Positions 49,493 to 58,131 of a DNA stretch of 64,000 bases are shown here, in pieces. The first letter of the stretch is position 1, and every line of letters begins with the position of its first letter. This stretch comes from Microbacterium sp. Root166. Its GTDB lineage: Bacteria > Actinomycetota > Actinomycetes > Actinomycetales > Microbacteriaceae. The DNA lies in contig NZ_LMGL01000003.1 in NCBI RefSeq assembly GCF_001427145.1, positions 62,001 to 126,000 on the forward strand, written 5' to 3'. The notes under the pieces were generated by a model that was given only the letters and a program-made list of their open reading frames with translations, did not search any database and had not been told where the DNA came from. Position numbers and translations under genes: made by a program.

Positions 49493-49865
49493 AGAGCTGG
49501 CCCATGATCAGGATGGCGATGAAGAACACGGCGACGATGGCCGTGATGATCCCGAGGGTCTTGCCCGAGAGCTTCGCCACACCCCAGCCCACCAGGAACG
49601 GCAGCGCCAGCAGGAAGATCGCGACGATCCACCAGAAGGCGACGTAACCGCCCGTCGAGGCCTCCGAGAGCCGGCCGGCGAACAGCTGCTGGCTGTTCGG
49701 GTGGGTCGCGTACCGGACTGCCGCGGAGATCGGTACGGCGACGAAGGCGAAGACGATGAGCCCGATCAGGGCTCCCCACAGTCCGGGGCTGCCGCCGCCG
49801 CTGAGTACGCCGCCGTGTCCCGGGGTGCTCTCGTAGTGGTCCGTCTGCTGCTTGCCTGATGCCAT
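49482..49865 (-). CDS. Small multi-pass membrane protein of unknown function
   Basis: 127 residues with three predicted membrane helices ([56 protein letters not shown]) and a Gly/Ser-rich hydrophilic N-terminus. No domain recognised. TAGGGT lies 7 nt before its ATG on the complement (leaderless-type). It overlaps the fdhD 3' end by 11 nt. Confidence 0.8.
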   Translation of the reverse strand: MASGKQQTDHYESTPGHGGVLSGGGSPGLWGALIGLIVFAFVAVPISAAVRYATHPNSQQLFAGRLSEASTGGYVAFWWIVAIFLLALPFLVGWGVAKLSGKTLGIITAIVAVFFIAILIMGQLFIF

Positions 49866-49923
49866 GCCGACGACCCTAGCGGGACGCGGTGGCCCGCCTT
49901 GTCACCCGGCAGGGATGAAATAG

Positions 49924-49959
49924 CGCTGCCCACCGTCTCGGCAGGAGAGGTGGGCAGCG
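49924..49959. terminator. Terminator downstream of dps
   Basis: CGCTGCCCACC (49924-49934) and GGTGGGCAGCG (49949-49959) form a perfect 11-bp stem with a 14-nt loop, 16 nt past the dps stop on the minus strand. Confidence 0.8.
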
Positions 49960-49974
49960 TCGAGCGCTTCTGGA

Positions 49975-50577
49975 TCACCGCTTAGGCGTACGGTTCTCCG
50001 CGCTCACCATCCACGAGAGCTGCTCGACGCGTTCAAGGATCGCGTGGAGGATGTCAGCACTGGTGGGGTCTTCTTCGTCGACGTCGTCGTGGACGTCGCG
50101 ACAGGTCTGGGCGACCGAGTCGAGTCGCTCGGTCATGAGGTCGATCACCTCGTTCGTGGCGATCTCGCCCTGCGGGAACTCGGGCAAGGTCGTGGTCTGC
50201 GCCACCTGGTCGCTGCGACCGTCCGGCAGGGCGTGCAGCGAGCGCATGCGCTCGGCCACGGTGTCGCCGAAGTCGCGCGCGGCCTCGATGATCTCGTCGA
50301 GCTGCAGGTGCGTGTCGCGGAAGTTGCGGCCCACGACGTTCCAGTGAGCCTGCTTGCCCTGCAGCGAGAGCTCGATCAGGTCGACCAGCACCTTCTGCAG
50401 GTTCTCGCTGAGCGATTCGGATGCCGTGAACCCCTGTTCGGCGTTCTGTTCGTCGGTGAGCTCGGCACCGGCTCCGCCTCGCGCCGTCCGGCGCTTGTTG
50501 CCCGGAGTGGAGGCTGCTCCGCCGGACTTGGTGGTGCTCGTCTTCTTCGCGGTGGTCGTGGCCACGGTCTCTCCCAT
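49975..50577 (-). CDS. dps: Dps-family ferritin-like DNA-protection protein
   Basis: 200 residues. A ~45-residue Lys/Thr-rich N-terminal tail (KKTSTTKSGG; GNKRRTAR) of the DNA-binding type, then the Dps four-helix domain. Inter-subunit ferroxidase ligands are seen as H78 (KQAHWN), H90 and D94 (DTHLQLDEI). Dodecamers oxidise and store iron with peroxide and compact DNA. A GTG three to four codons downstream with GGGAGAG before it is an alternative start. A strong hairpin follows. Confidence 0.93.
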   Translation of the reverse strand: MGETVATTTAKKTSTTKSGGAASTPGNKRRTARGGAGAELTDEQNAEQGFTASESLSENLQKVLVDLIELSLQGKQAHWNVVGRNFRDTHLQLDEIIEAARDFGDTVAERMRSLHALPDGRSDQVAQTTTLPEFPQGEIATNEVIDLMTERLDSVAQTCRDVHDDVDEEDPTSADILHAILERVEQLSWMVSAENRTPKR

Positions 50578-50739
50578 CGTTCGGAATGCCTCGAACCTAA
50601 AACGACCGCGCGCCGAAGACCCGGGGATTGATTCGGTGACGGCGTCGTGCTACCCGCGGCCGTCCCGGGCGATGATCGGTCCGCCCGCCTAGGATCGAGA
50701 CCGGGCCCTCGAATCCGGGGCACGACGAGGAGGACCCGA

Positions 50740-51303
50740 GTGAGCGACAGCGACGACCGCACCACCTGGGTGCTGGTGGACGGCGAGAACATCGACGCGA
50801 CACTCGGCGGCTCGATCCTCGGACGCCGGCCGCAGCCCGATGAGCGGCCCCGATGGGACCGGCTGACCACCTTCGCCGCCCAGACCTGGCGGCAGCCGGC
50901 CCGCGGCCTCTTCTTCCTCAACGCCAGCACCGGCATCCCGATGCCGTTCGTCCAGGCGCTGAAGGCCATGGACTACCAGGTCGTCCCGCTGTCGGGTGCC
51001 CCCGACGAGAAGGTCGTCGACATCGCGATCCAGCGCACGCTCCGTGCGCTCGCCGACCGTGCCGACGACGTCATGCTGGTCAGCCACGACGGGGACTTCC
51101 TCGAAGACATCGAGGCGCTCATCGACGACGAGCGCCGGGTCGGCCTGATCGCGTTCTCGGAGTTCCGCAACGCCGGCTTCGCCTCGCTCGCGGGGCTGGA
51201 GCGCTTCGACCTCGAGTTCGACGCCCGCGTCTTCGACGCGCCGCTCCCGCGGGTGCGCGTCATCCCGATCGACGAGTTCGACCCGACCGTCTTCCTGCGT
51301 TGA
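50740..51303 (+). CDS. NYN-domain (PIN-like) protein
   Basis: 187 residues from GTG 50740 with GAGGAGG upstream. NYN/LabA-like nuclease fold with the acidic positions D14 and D19 in VLVDGENIDA and SHDGDFLED. Most such proteins are predicted RNases. The C-terminus (DAPLPRVRVIPIDEFDP) is outside the core. No partner gene is adjacent. Confidence 0.85.
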   Translation: MSDSDDRTTWVLVDGENIDATLGGSILGRRPQPDERPRWDRLTTFAAQTWRQPARGLFFLNASTGIPMPFVQALKAMDYQVVPLSGAPDEKVVDIAIQRTLRALADRADDVMLVSHDGDFLEDIEALIDDERRVGLIAFSEFRNAGFASLAGLERFDLEFDARVFDAPLPRVRVIPIDEFDPTVFLR

Positions 51304-51340
51304 GCTGGTCCTCAGTTGGCCTGAAAGTAGGCTGGATGCC

Positions 51341-52078
51341 GTGGCATCCGTCCTGAACATCTCGGCGTACCTGTTCACGCGGCTGTCCGACCGCGAGGCG
51401 CTGCGCCCCGTGCTGCGCGCACGCGCCGAGGCGCTCGGTCTCAAGGGCACGATCATCCTCGCGGAGGAGGGGATCAACCTCTTCCTCGCGGGCGTCGCCG
51501 AACCGGTTCGCACCTTCGTGGACGAGCTGCGCGCCGACGTCCGCTTCGCCGCGCTGACGCCCAAGGAGAGCTGGTCCGCAGAGCAGCCGTTCGGGCGGCT
51601 GCTGGTCAAGCTCAAGCGCGAGATCATCCGCATGGACCACCCCACGATCCGCCCCGAAGCCGAGCGCGCGCCCGCCGTCGAGCCCGCGACGCTCCAGCGC
51701 TGGCTCGATCAGGGCCACGACGACTCCGGCCGCGAGATCGTGCTGCTGGACACCCGCAACACGTTCGAGGTGGACTACGGCACCTTCACCGGTGCGGTCG
51801 ACTGGCGCATCGAGCGCTTCACGCAGTTCCCGGATGCCGCGGCCACCCATCGCGACGACCTCGCCGGCAAGACCGTGGTCAGCTTCTGCACCGGCGGGAT
51901 CCGCTGCGAGAAGGCGGCGATCTATCTGCGCGACGCCGGAGTGGACGCACTGCAGCTCGAGGGCGGCATCCTGGGCTACTTCGAGAAGGTCGGCGGCGAC
52001 CACTGGAGCGGGGAGTGCTTCGTCTTCGACGAGCGCGAGGCCCTCACTCCGACGCTGGAGCCGCGCACATTCGCCTAG
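51341..52078 (+). CDS. trhO: Rhodanese-like tRNA hydroxylase TrhO/YceA family
   Basis: 245 residues. N-terminal acylphosphatase-like UPF0176 domain (KGTIILAEEGINLFLAG) and a rhodanese domain with the active-site loop CTGGIRCEKA, diagnostic of TrhO, which makes 5-hydroxyuridine at position 34 of some tRNAs in other bacteria. GTG 51341 follows TAGGCT by 7 nt (leaderless-type). It converges with the SulP gene. Confidence 0.9.
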   Translation: MASVLNISAYLFTRLSDREALRPVLRARAEALGLKGTIILAEEGINLFLAGVAEPVRTFVDELRADVRFAALTPKESWSAEQPFGRLLVKLKREIIRMDHPTIRPEAERAPAVEPATLQRWLDQGHDDSGREIVLLDTRNTFEVDYGTFTGAVDWRIERFTQFPDAAATHRDDLAGKTVVSFCTGGIRCEKAAIYLRDAGVDALQLEGGILGYFEKVGGDHWSGECFVFDEREALTPTLEPRTFA

Positions 52079-52088
52079 CCGTTCCGGT

Positions 52089-53591
52089 TCAGCCGGCGGC
52101 GCCCAGCCCGCCGCTGAGGCGCCCGTGGAAGGCCGCGGTCGCGTCGTTCATACCCTCGAGCTCGACGGTCGTGCCGCGGTGCGCGTACTTCGTGACGATG
52201 GCGTCCAAGGCGGCGACGGTCGAGGCATCCCACACGTGCGAGCCCGACATGTCGATCACCACGTGGGCGGGATCGGACGCGTAGTCGAACTGCGTCGTGA
52301 GGTCGTTGCTGGAGGCGAAGAAGAGCTCGCCGTCGACGCGATAGCGCGCGACCTCGCCGTCGACGGTCCGCGTCACCGTGGTGAAGTGGGCGACGCGGCG
52401 CGCGAACAGCACCATGGCCGTCACGACGCCGGTGATCACGCCGATCGCGAGGTTGTGGGTCCAGACCGTGAACCCGACGGTCACGAGCATGACGACGGTC
52501 TCACTGAGCGGCAGCCGCTTCAGTGTCGAGGGACGGATGCTGTGCCAGTCGAACGTCGCGATCGAGACGACGATCATGACCGCCACGAGCGCCGCCATCG
52601 GGATGATCGCGACGATGTCGCCGAGCGCGACGACGAGCACGAGCACGAACACGCCCGCCATGAACGTCGAGATCCGCGTGCGCGCACCCGAGGCCTTGAC
52701 GCCGATCATCGTCTGGCCGATCATCGCGCAGCCTCCGGTGCCGCCGAAGAACGCCGAAGCGAGGTTCGCGACACCGAGCCCCCAGGCCTCGCGCGTCTTG
52801 CGGGAGTGCGTGTCGGTGATGTCGTCGACGAGCTTCGCCGTCATCAGCGACTCGAGGAGGCCGACGAGCGCGACGGCGAACGCGTAGGGCGCGATGATCT
52901 GCAGCGTCTCCCAGGTGAGCGGCACGTTCGGGATGAGCAGCTCCGGCAGGCTCTGAGGTAGGTCGCCCTGATCGCCGACGGTCGGAACCCCGATCCCGAA
53001 GACGGCCACCACCGCCGTGAGCAGCACGACCGCGACGAGCGGTGCGGGTACGGCGCGCGTGATCCTCGGCCACAGATACAGGATGCCGAGGCCGGCCGCG
53101 ACCAGCACATAGACCGCCCACGGCGCGTCGATGAGCTGCGGCACCTGCGAGACGAAGATCAGGATCGCCAGCGCATTGACGAAGCCGACCATGACGCTGC
53201 GGGGGATGAAGCGCATGAGCCGGGCCACCCCGATGACCGCGAGGACGATCTGCATGAGCCCGGCCAGCACGACGGTGGCGATGAGGTAGTCCACGCCGTA
53301 CTCGCGCGCGACGGGCGCGACGACCAGAGCGACGGCACCCGCGGCGGCGGTGATCATCGCCGGCCGCCCGCCGGTGAAGGCGATCACGACGGCCAGGACG
53401 AAGGACGAGAAGAGGCCCACGCGCGGATCGACGCCGGCGACGACGGAGAAGGCGATCGCCTCGGGAATGAGGGCGATGGCCACGACGAGTCCGGCGAGCA
53501 CCTCCCGGGTCAGCAGTCGCGGGCTGCGCAGGGCCTGCAGCACAGTGGGCTCGCTGCGATAGCGGTCGGCGCGTTCGAGGGTAGGAGGCAC
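52089..53591 (-). CDS. SulP-family anion transporter with STAS domain
   Basis: 500 residues. About ten to twelve membrane helices (EVLAGLVVAIALIPEAIAFS near the N-terminus; GGTGGCAMIGQTMIG in the core) and a C-terminal STAS domain (about 395-500, VVIDMSGSHVWDASTVAALD). SulP proteins carry sulfate, bicarbonate or dicarboxylates. The substrate is not predictable. GTG 53591 follows TAGAGT by 5 nt on the complement. Confidence 0.92.
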   Translation of the reverse strand: MPPTLERADRYRSEPTVLQALRSPRLLTREVLAGLVVAIALIPEAIAFSVVAGVDPRVGLFSSFVLAVVIAFTGGRPAMITAAAGAVALVVAPVAREYGVDYLIATVVLAGLMQIVLAVIGVARLMRFIPRSVMVGFVNALAILIFVSQVPQLIDAPWAVYVLVAAGLGILYLWPRITRAVPAPLVAVVLLTAVVAVFGIGVPTVGDQGDLPQSLPELLIPNVPLTWETLQIIAPYAFAVALVGLLESLMTAKLVDDITDTHSRKTREAWGLGVANLASAFFGGTGGCAMIGQTMIGVKASGARTRISTFMAGVFVLVLVVALGDIVAIIPMAALVAVMIVVSIATFDWHSIRPSTLKRLPLSETVVMLVTVGFTVWTHNLAIGVITGVVTAMVLFARRVAHFTTVTRTVDGEVARYRVDGELFFASSNDLTTQFDYASDPAHVVIDMSGSHVWDASTVAALDAIVTKYAHRGTTVELEGMNDATAAFHGRLSGGLGAAG

Positions 53592-53702
53592 GGGCCACTC
53601 TAACCCGCACCCTGCGAGCGCCGGTTGCCGCCGCTATACCGCCGACACCGCATGCGTGCAATCCCCGGGCGCAGCCGCCGGGCGGGGTCCTACCGTTCTG
53701 CC

Positions 53703-54080
53703 ATGAGCAATCCTGCTGAGGAGCCCCACGGACCCGAGCAGCTGCCCGACCGGCAGCCGCTGGCCAATCCCGGAGATGTCACGGACCAGCCTGCGCTGAA
53801 GTACGGCGCACCCTCGCGGTGGCTCGTCCCGGCGGGCGTGCTGGGAGCCGTGGCGATCGTGCTCTTCGTCCTGGCCTTCCGGCTCCAGCTCCTGCTTCCG
53901 ATCATCGGCATCGTGTACGTGGTGGTGATGTGGATCGCGATGTTCCTGGTCTCGCGACGCCCGGGCGATATGGTGCTGCGCAACCGCCGCCTCGCGTGGT
54001 TCATGGGCGCTCTGGCAGCCGGGGCGCTGATCACGTTCGTCGCGATCTACATCGTCGAGGCCACGCGACCTCCTGGGTGA
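53703..54080 (+). CDS. DUF3099-like small membrane protein
   Basis: 125 residues: a hydrophilic Pro-rich N-terminus (~35 residues) and three predicted membrane helices (LVPAGVLGAVAIVLFVLAF; LLLPIIGIVYVVVMWIAMF; AWFMGALAAGALITFVAIYI). The family assignment is tentative and the function unknown. TACCGT lies 6 nt before the ATG. Confidence 0.75.
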   Translation: MSNPAEEPHGPEQLPDRQPLANPGDVTDQPALKYGAPSRWLVPAGVLGAVAIVLFVLAFRLQLLLPIIGIVYVVVMWIAMFLVSRRPGDMVLRNRRLAWFMGALAAGALITFVAIYIVEATRPPG

Positions 54081-54136
54081 GCGGAGGTCGTCTCGCGGCC
54101 GCCGGTACTCTGGGTCCGGCTCGAAAGGACACCCGG

Positions 54137-54760
54137 ATGACGGCGACCGGCAAGACCGACCTCAAGCGCGACATCGCGCCGTACGCCGCGCGGAAGGGCC
54201 GCTTCGATCTCGTGCAGCTGCCGCCGCTGAGGTATCTGATGGTCGACGGGCACGGCGACCCCAACGAGGCCGAATATGGCGACGCCATCGCGACCATCTT
54301 CCCCGTCGCCTACCGCCTCAAGTTCTTCAGCAAGAAGGAGCTTGGCCGCGACTACGTCGTCATGCCGCTCGAGGCTCTGTGGTGGTCGGACGACATGGCG
54401 AGCTTCACGACCGCCCGCGACAAGTCGCGCTGGGACTGGACTGCGATGAACCTCGTGCCCGACTGGATCACCGACGACCACTTCGACGCCGTCCGCGCCG
54501 AGGTCGCCGCGGCCGGAGCGCCTGCCATCGACCGGCTGCGGCTCGAGACGTTCACCGAAGGCGCGTGCGTGCAGACGCTCCACCTCGGCTCGTTCGACGA
54601 CGAAGGGCCGGTGCTCGCTCAGCTGCACGATGAGGTCATCCCCGGACGCGGCTTGCGCATGCGCGGCAGGCACCACGAGATCTACCTGAGTGACATCCGC
54701 CGCACCGAGCCGGCGAAGCTCCGCACCATCCTGCGTCAGCCGGTGGAGCCGCGGCCCTGA
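54137..54760 (+). CDS. GyrI-like small-molecule-binding domain protein
   Basis: 207 residues resembling GyrI-like stand-alone proteins: FDLVQLPPLRYLMVDGHGDPN, split as FDLVQLPPLRYLMVDGHG, VMPLEALWW, and a HHEIYLSDIRRTEPAKLRTILRQP end typical of this family. These bind small hydrophobic ligands, and no DNA-binding domain is present. AAAGGA precedes the ATG by 7 nt. Confidence 0.87.
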   Translation: MTATGKTDLKRDIAPYAARKGRFDLVQLPPLRYLMVDGHGDPNEAEYGDAIATIFPVAYRLKFFSKKELGRDYVVMPLEALWWSDDMASFTTARDKSRWDWTAMNLVPDWITDDHFDAVRAEVAAAGAPAIDRLRLETFTEGACVQTLHLGSFDDEGPVLAQLHDEVIPGRGLRMRGRHHEIYLSDIRRTEPAKLRTILRQPVEPRP

Positions 54761-54785
54761 TCCGGAGGGGTTCGGCGACTCTCGG

Positions 54786-55454
54786 CTAGGGCGCCTGCGT
54801 CCACGACACGGTGCCGCCCTCCTGGACGGTGACATCGACATGCAGCGAACTGCTCGGAGTCGTCACCGTGCAGCTGAAGATCGACCCCACCGCGCTGGGC
54901 GGCTCGTCGGGGCACACCACCACTGCGAGCTCGCCGGTCTGCGCCTGGATCCACAGCGTGATGTCGTCCTCCAGCGCGGCGGCGTTCACCGTGCTCGCCG
55001 CGGTCAGCATGCGGAAGGCGAAGAAGACGATCAGGAGCACCGACAGCACGAGGGCGAAGACGGCGGACCCCTTTCGCGTGGGGCGGCGGATCGAGACCAC
55101 CACGCCGATCACGGACAGCACGAACGCCGCCGCCACGAGCGTCATGGCCGCCAGCGCGACCGCGAGGGCGAGGAACGGGTCGCGAGCCGGAACGAGCCAG
55201 ATCAGCGCGGCGACGGAGAGGAGCGCCAGGAGCGCGAGCACGAGGGCCGCCGTCGCCGGGCCGTTCTTGGAAGGTGGGAGCGGATCGCTCAGGGTCGATG
55301 CCGTCGCCGGCGCGGGGCCGGTGCGCACGATCGGATCGAGCGGACGCGTATGGTCGGTCCACTCCCGGCCGTTCCACCACCGGGTCTGCCCCGTGGCGTC
55401 GTCGAAGAGCCATCCCGGAGGCGGCACGGAACCGGCAGTCAATCGTTCGCTCAT
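54786..55454 (-). CDS. DUF2510 membrane protein with DUF4333-like tail
   Basis: 222 residues. An N-terminal DUF2510 motif (PPGWLFDDATGQTRWWNGREWT), here given as PPGWLFDD and RWWNGREWT, three predicted membrane helices (about 70-155) and a C-terminal extracytoplasmic region with a Cys pair (VVCPDEPPSAVGSIFSCTV) like DUF4333. Function unknown; such proteins are common in actinobacteria. In-frame ATGs at 55478 and 55490 are alternative starts. Confidence 0.82.
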   Translation of the reverse strand: MSERLTAGSVPPPGWLFDDATGQTRWWNGREWTDHTRPLDPIVRTGPAPATASTLSDPLPPSKNGPATAALVLALLALLSVAALIWLVPARDPFLALAVALAAMTLVAAAFVLSVIGVVVSIRRPTRKGSAVFALVLSVLLIVFFAFRMLTAASTVNAAALEDDITLWIQAQTGELAVVVCPDEPPSAVGSIFSCTVTTPSSSLHVDVTVQEGGTVSWTQAP

Positions 55455-55550
55455 CGAATCCCCAGCGTGAGTGATCATCGCGGTACCCATCCGCGATGAG
55501 AGAAACCTAGCGGATCGGGCGGACCGCGGTCTAGTGGCCCGCCCGTGCGG

Positions 55551-56630
55551 TCACCAGCCGGAACGCGTCGGCGTGTGTCCTTGACGGGCTTCGTCGGGCA
55601 TCGCCATCTCGGCGCGCACGCCGAGGAGGCGCAGCGGCCGATCGGGCTCGATCCGCTGCACGAGCCGGAGGATCTCGGAGACGACGGTGTCGCGGTCGAA
55701 GGTCGACGGGATCTTGTGGACGAACGTCTTGGTGAGGAACGGCGCGTAGCGCACCTTCAGTCCCACCCCGACGACGGGCCGGCCCTCGGCGACGACGTCG
55801 GCCAGCACCTGCGCGGCGAGGTCGCGGGCTGCCTGCTCGATCTCGCCGCGGTCCACGATGTCCTGCTGGAACGTGGTCTCGCGACCATGTCCGCGTGCCA
55901 CCCACGGAGTGTCGTCGACGACGGACGAGCCGTCGCCGCGCCCGAGCTGGCGGTACCACGGGCCCATCTTGGGACCGAACTCGGCGGCGAGGACGCTTTC
56001 GTCGGCGCGTGCCAGCTGTTCGACGGTCAGGATGCCGTGGCCGGCGAGCCTGCGCGAGATCTTGGAGCCGACACCCCAGAGCGCGGCGGTGGGCCGGTCG
56101 CCCATGACCTCGAGCCAGTTCTCGGCGGTGAGGCGGAACGTGCCCTGCGGCTTGCCGAAGTCGGTGGCGTTCTTGGCGCGCACGAGCGTGTCGCCGATGC
56201 CGACGCTGCAGTGCAGCGCGGTGCGGGCGAGGACGGACGCCTGGATGGCGCGGGCGTAGGCCTCGGGATCGTCGGTGACGACGCCGACGAAAGCCTCGTC
56301 CCAGCCGAGCACCTGCACGGTCGCGCCGGGCTGTGAGCGCAGCGTCGCCATGACCTCGTCGGAGGCGGCGGTGTACGCGGGCGCATCGACGGGCAGGATG
56401 ATCGCTTCCGGCGCTTTGCGGGCGGCGATGCGCAGAGGCATCCCCGAACCCACTCCGAACGCGCGCGCCTCGTAGGAGGCGGTCGAGACGACTGCTCGCT
56501 CGGTCGGGTCGCCTCGTCCGCCGACGATAACCGGCTTTCCGGCGAGCTCGGGCCGACGAAGCACCTCGACGGCAGCGATGAACTGGTCGAGATCGACGTG
56601 CAGCACCCAGGACTGAGCGGACTCGGTCAT
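55551..56630 (-). CDS. dinB2: Y-family DNA polymerase, DinB2-like
   Basis: 359 residues. Palm acidic residues D13 (HVDLDQF) and D111-E112 (GWDEAFVG), fingers SYEARAFGVGSGMPL, and a little-finger domain ending RLLGVRAEM. The pattern DLDQF-I and GWDEA resembles mycobacterial DinB2 rather than canonical DinB (DMDxFF, SIDEAY). The steric-gate position, aromatic in most Y-family polymerases and Leu in DinB2, is Ile18. Tolerance for ribonucleotides is therefore plausible (inference). It acts in lesion bypass. It stands alone in the region. Confidence 0.9.
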   Translation of the reverse strand: MTESAQSWVLHVDLDQFIAAVEVLRRPELAGKPVIVGGRGDPTERAVVSTASYEARAFGVGSGMPLRIAARKAPEAIILPVDAPAYTAASDEVMATLRSQPGATVQVLGWDEAFVGVVTDDPEAYARAIQASVLARTALHCSVGIGDTLVRAKNATDFGKPQGTFRLTAENWLEVMGDRPTAALWGVGSKISRRLAGHGILTVEQLARADESVLAAEFGPKMGPWYRQLGRGDGSSVVDDTPWVARGHGRETTFQQDIVDRGEIEQAARDLAAQVLADVVAEGRPVVGVGLKVRYAPFLTKTFVHKIPSTFDRDTVVSEILRLVQRIEPDRPLRLLGVRAEMAMPDEARQGHTPTRSGW

Positions 56631-56731
56631 GGGTTCAGTCTGGCGGGAACGGTCGATCTCGTCGACCGGACGCCGCCGGGAGAAAAGGGTGCCGGCCGGG
56701 GTGGATCAGACCTCCCCGGCCGGCATCAGAA

Positions 56732-56935
56732 TCAGAGCGGCCGGATGTTGGCGGCCTGCATGCCCTTGGGGCCGCGCTCCGCCTCGAACTCGACCTTCTG
56801 GTCTTCGCGGAGCTCCTTGTAGCCCTCGCCGGTGATCGCGCTGAAGTGCGCGAACAGGTCGGCGCCGCCGTCATCGGGAGCGATGAAGCCGAAGCCCTTT
56901 TCGGAGTTGAACCATTTCACGGTGCCAGTGGCCAT
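56732..56935 (-). CDS. cspA: Cold-shock protein
   Basis: 67 residues with RNP1 KGFGFI and RNP2 LFAHFSAI, the OB-fold RNA chaperone. The usual V-F-V-H of RNP2 is L-F-A-H here. ATG 56935 has AAGGAAAG 5-10 nt upstream. The reading frame remains open for 151 codons upstream of this ATG, and part of that looks protein-coding (see 57041-57259), so a longer form cannot be excluded. Confidence 0.95.
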   Translation of the reverse strand: MATGTVKWFNSEKGFGFIAPDDGGADLFAHFSAITGEGYKELREDQKVEFEAERGPKGMQAANIRPL

Positions 56936-57040
56936 CGTGTCTTTCCTTCTACTTTTCGGGCCGCGAGAAGCGGCCGGGGTGCCGCGCCGCTGTGTGCGGA
57001 GCGGACGGATGGGACGGGACGAGCCCGTGGGAATGTGAGT

Positions 57041-57259
57041 CTGGAGGACGGATGCCTCGACGGCGTGATGCGCGACGATGCGCGTCTCGTGGTGGCCGAG
57101 GTTCTCTCCGCGAGCCCCGAAGGCCGCGAATCCGTGCGGGGTGATGGCGACGAACCCGGCGTACTCGCCGGCCGCGGTCGCCACGAAAACGTCGTCGTCG
57201 GCCTGACGCCAGTCGAGCGACGGTCGAGATGAAGCGGTGATGCAGGTGTTGAAGGTCAA
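57041..57259 (-). pseudogene. Protein-like stretch without its own stop, in frame upstream of cspA
   Basis: From TTG 57259 the minus strand reads [18 protein letters not shown] and continues through [20 protein letters not shown] and [15 protein letters not shown] with strong G/C third positions up to about 57041. Codon bias then drops, but no stop occurs before the cspA ATG. It looks like the start of a small actinobacterial protein with a GEYAGF motif that has lost its stop, or an N-terminal extension of the cold-shock protein. The start codon has no clear ribosome site. Confidence 0.4.
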
Positions 57260-57445
57260 GAGGGCTTTCAGGGAGATGCGCGGCGGTGACGCTCGTGCGC
57301 GGAAATCGAAGGGTGACGGACGTCTCAGACGACGTTCCGGACGTCGGGCTTCTGCTTCTCCACAGTGAGGCAGTGGGCTTCGACGCATAGACCCGAGTGG
57401 GCGATGACAACCCTAGCACGGAAGCGAGAAACGGGCGCCACCCTC

Positions 57446-57484
57446 TTGCCGAGCGATATATCGCTGAGTATCGTTCGAGTATCG
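57446..57484 (+). promoter_or_regulatory. PadR-gene promoter with operator in the spacer
   Basis: TTGCCG (57446-57451) and TATCGT (57469-57474) are 17 nt apart. The spacer contains a perfect 14-bp palindrome AGCGATATATCGCT (57452-57465). Two copies of GAGTATCG (57466-57473, 57477-57484) lie 11 bp apart over the -10/start region. Autoregulation by PadR is likely. Confidence 0.65.
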
Positions 57485-57506
57485 GAAGATCACTGAGGAG
57501 GTCATC

Positions 57507-58079
57507 ATGAGCGGATCGAACATGGGGGACTGGTTCGGCACGGGCGGTCGCGGCGGCGCGGGCCAGGGCGGCCCCGCCGGCGGGCTCTGGGATGCGATGG
57601 ACCAGCTGCGCACGATGTTCGAGCAGAAGGTCGGCGGCGCGACCCGGATGGGCCGAGGCGACGTCCGCGCCGCGGTGCTCGCGCTGCTGGCTGAGCGGCC
57701 GATGCACGGCTACCAGATCATCCAGGAAATCGACGAGCGCAGCGGCGGCTCGTGGAAGCCCAGCCCCGGCTCGGTGTATCCCACGCTGCAGCTGCTGACC
57801 GACGAGGGACTGGTCATCGCCGAGGAGTCCAACGGGCGCAAGACCTATTCGCTCACCGCCGAGGGGCGCCAGGCGGCCGAGGGAGCGGAGAAGTCCGCGC
57901 CCTGGGAATCGCAGGCGCCGAAGGAGAGCGCCCGCACGGCACTCCCGAAGGCGGGCGTGGACCTCGCTCAGGCGGTCGCGCAGGTAGGCCGGTCCGGATC
58001 GCCGGAACAGGTGAAGCAGGCGGTCGACGTGCTGGAAGAGGCCCGGCGTAAGATCTACTCGATCCTCGCCCAGGGCTGA
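57507..58079 (+). CDS. PadR-family transcriptional regulator
   Basis: 190 residues. A Gly-rich N-terminus (~45 residues, as in other actinobacterial PadR proteins), then a winged helix (about 52-125): GDVRAAVLALLAERPMHGYQ, GSWKPSPGSVYPTLQLLTDEG and the wing. A C-terminal helical dimerisation region follows. GAGGAG lies about 7 nt before the ATG. A palindromic promoter precedes it. The ABC1 kinase gene follows in the same direction after 52 nt and may be co-transcribed. Confidence 0.92.
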   Translation: MSGSNMGDWFGTGGRGGAGQGGPAGGLWDAMDQLRTMFEQKVGGATRMGRGDVRAAVLALLAERPMHGYQIIQEIDERSGGSWKPSPGSVYPTLQLLTDEGLVIAEESNGRKTYSLTAEGRQAAEGAEKSAPWESQAPKESARTALPKAGVDLAQAVAQVGRSGSPEQVKQAVDVLEEARRKIYSILAQG

Positions 58080-58131
58080 CCGGATGCCGCAGGCACCTCG
58101 GCGCCCTGCGCGTCGGATCAGGGGGGATTCG

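Larger units (their letters stand above)
56939..57506. other. Long region between cspA and the PadR gene
   Basis: 568 nt between divergent genes. It holds the cspA leader, a protein-like stretch in frame with cspA (57041-57259), and the promoter with palindrome in front of the PadR gene (57446-57484). I see no tRNA or stable RNA. Confidence 0.6.
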
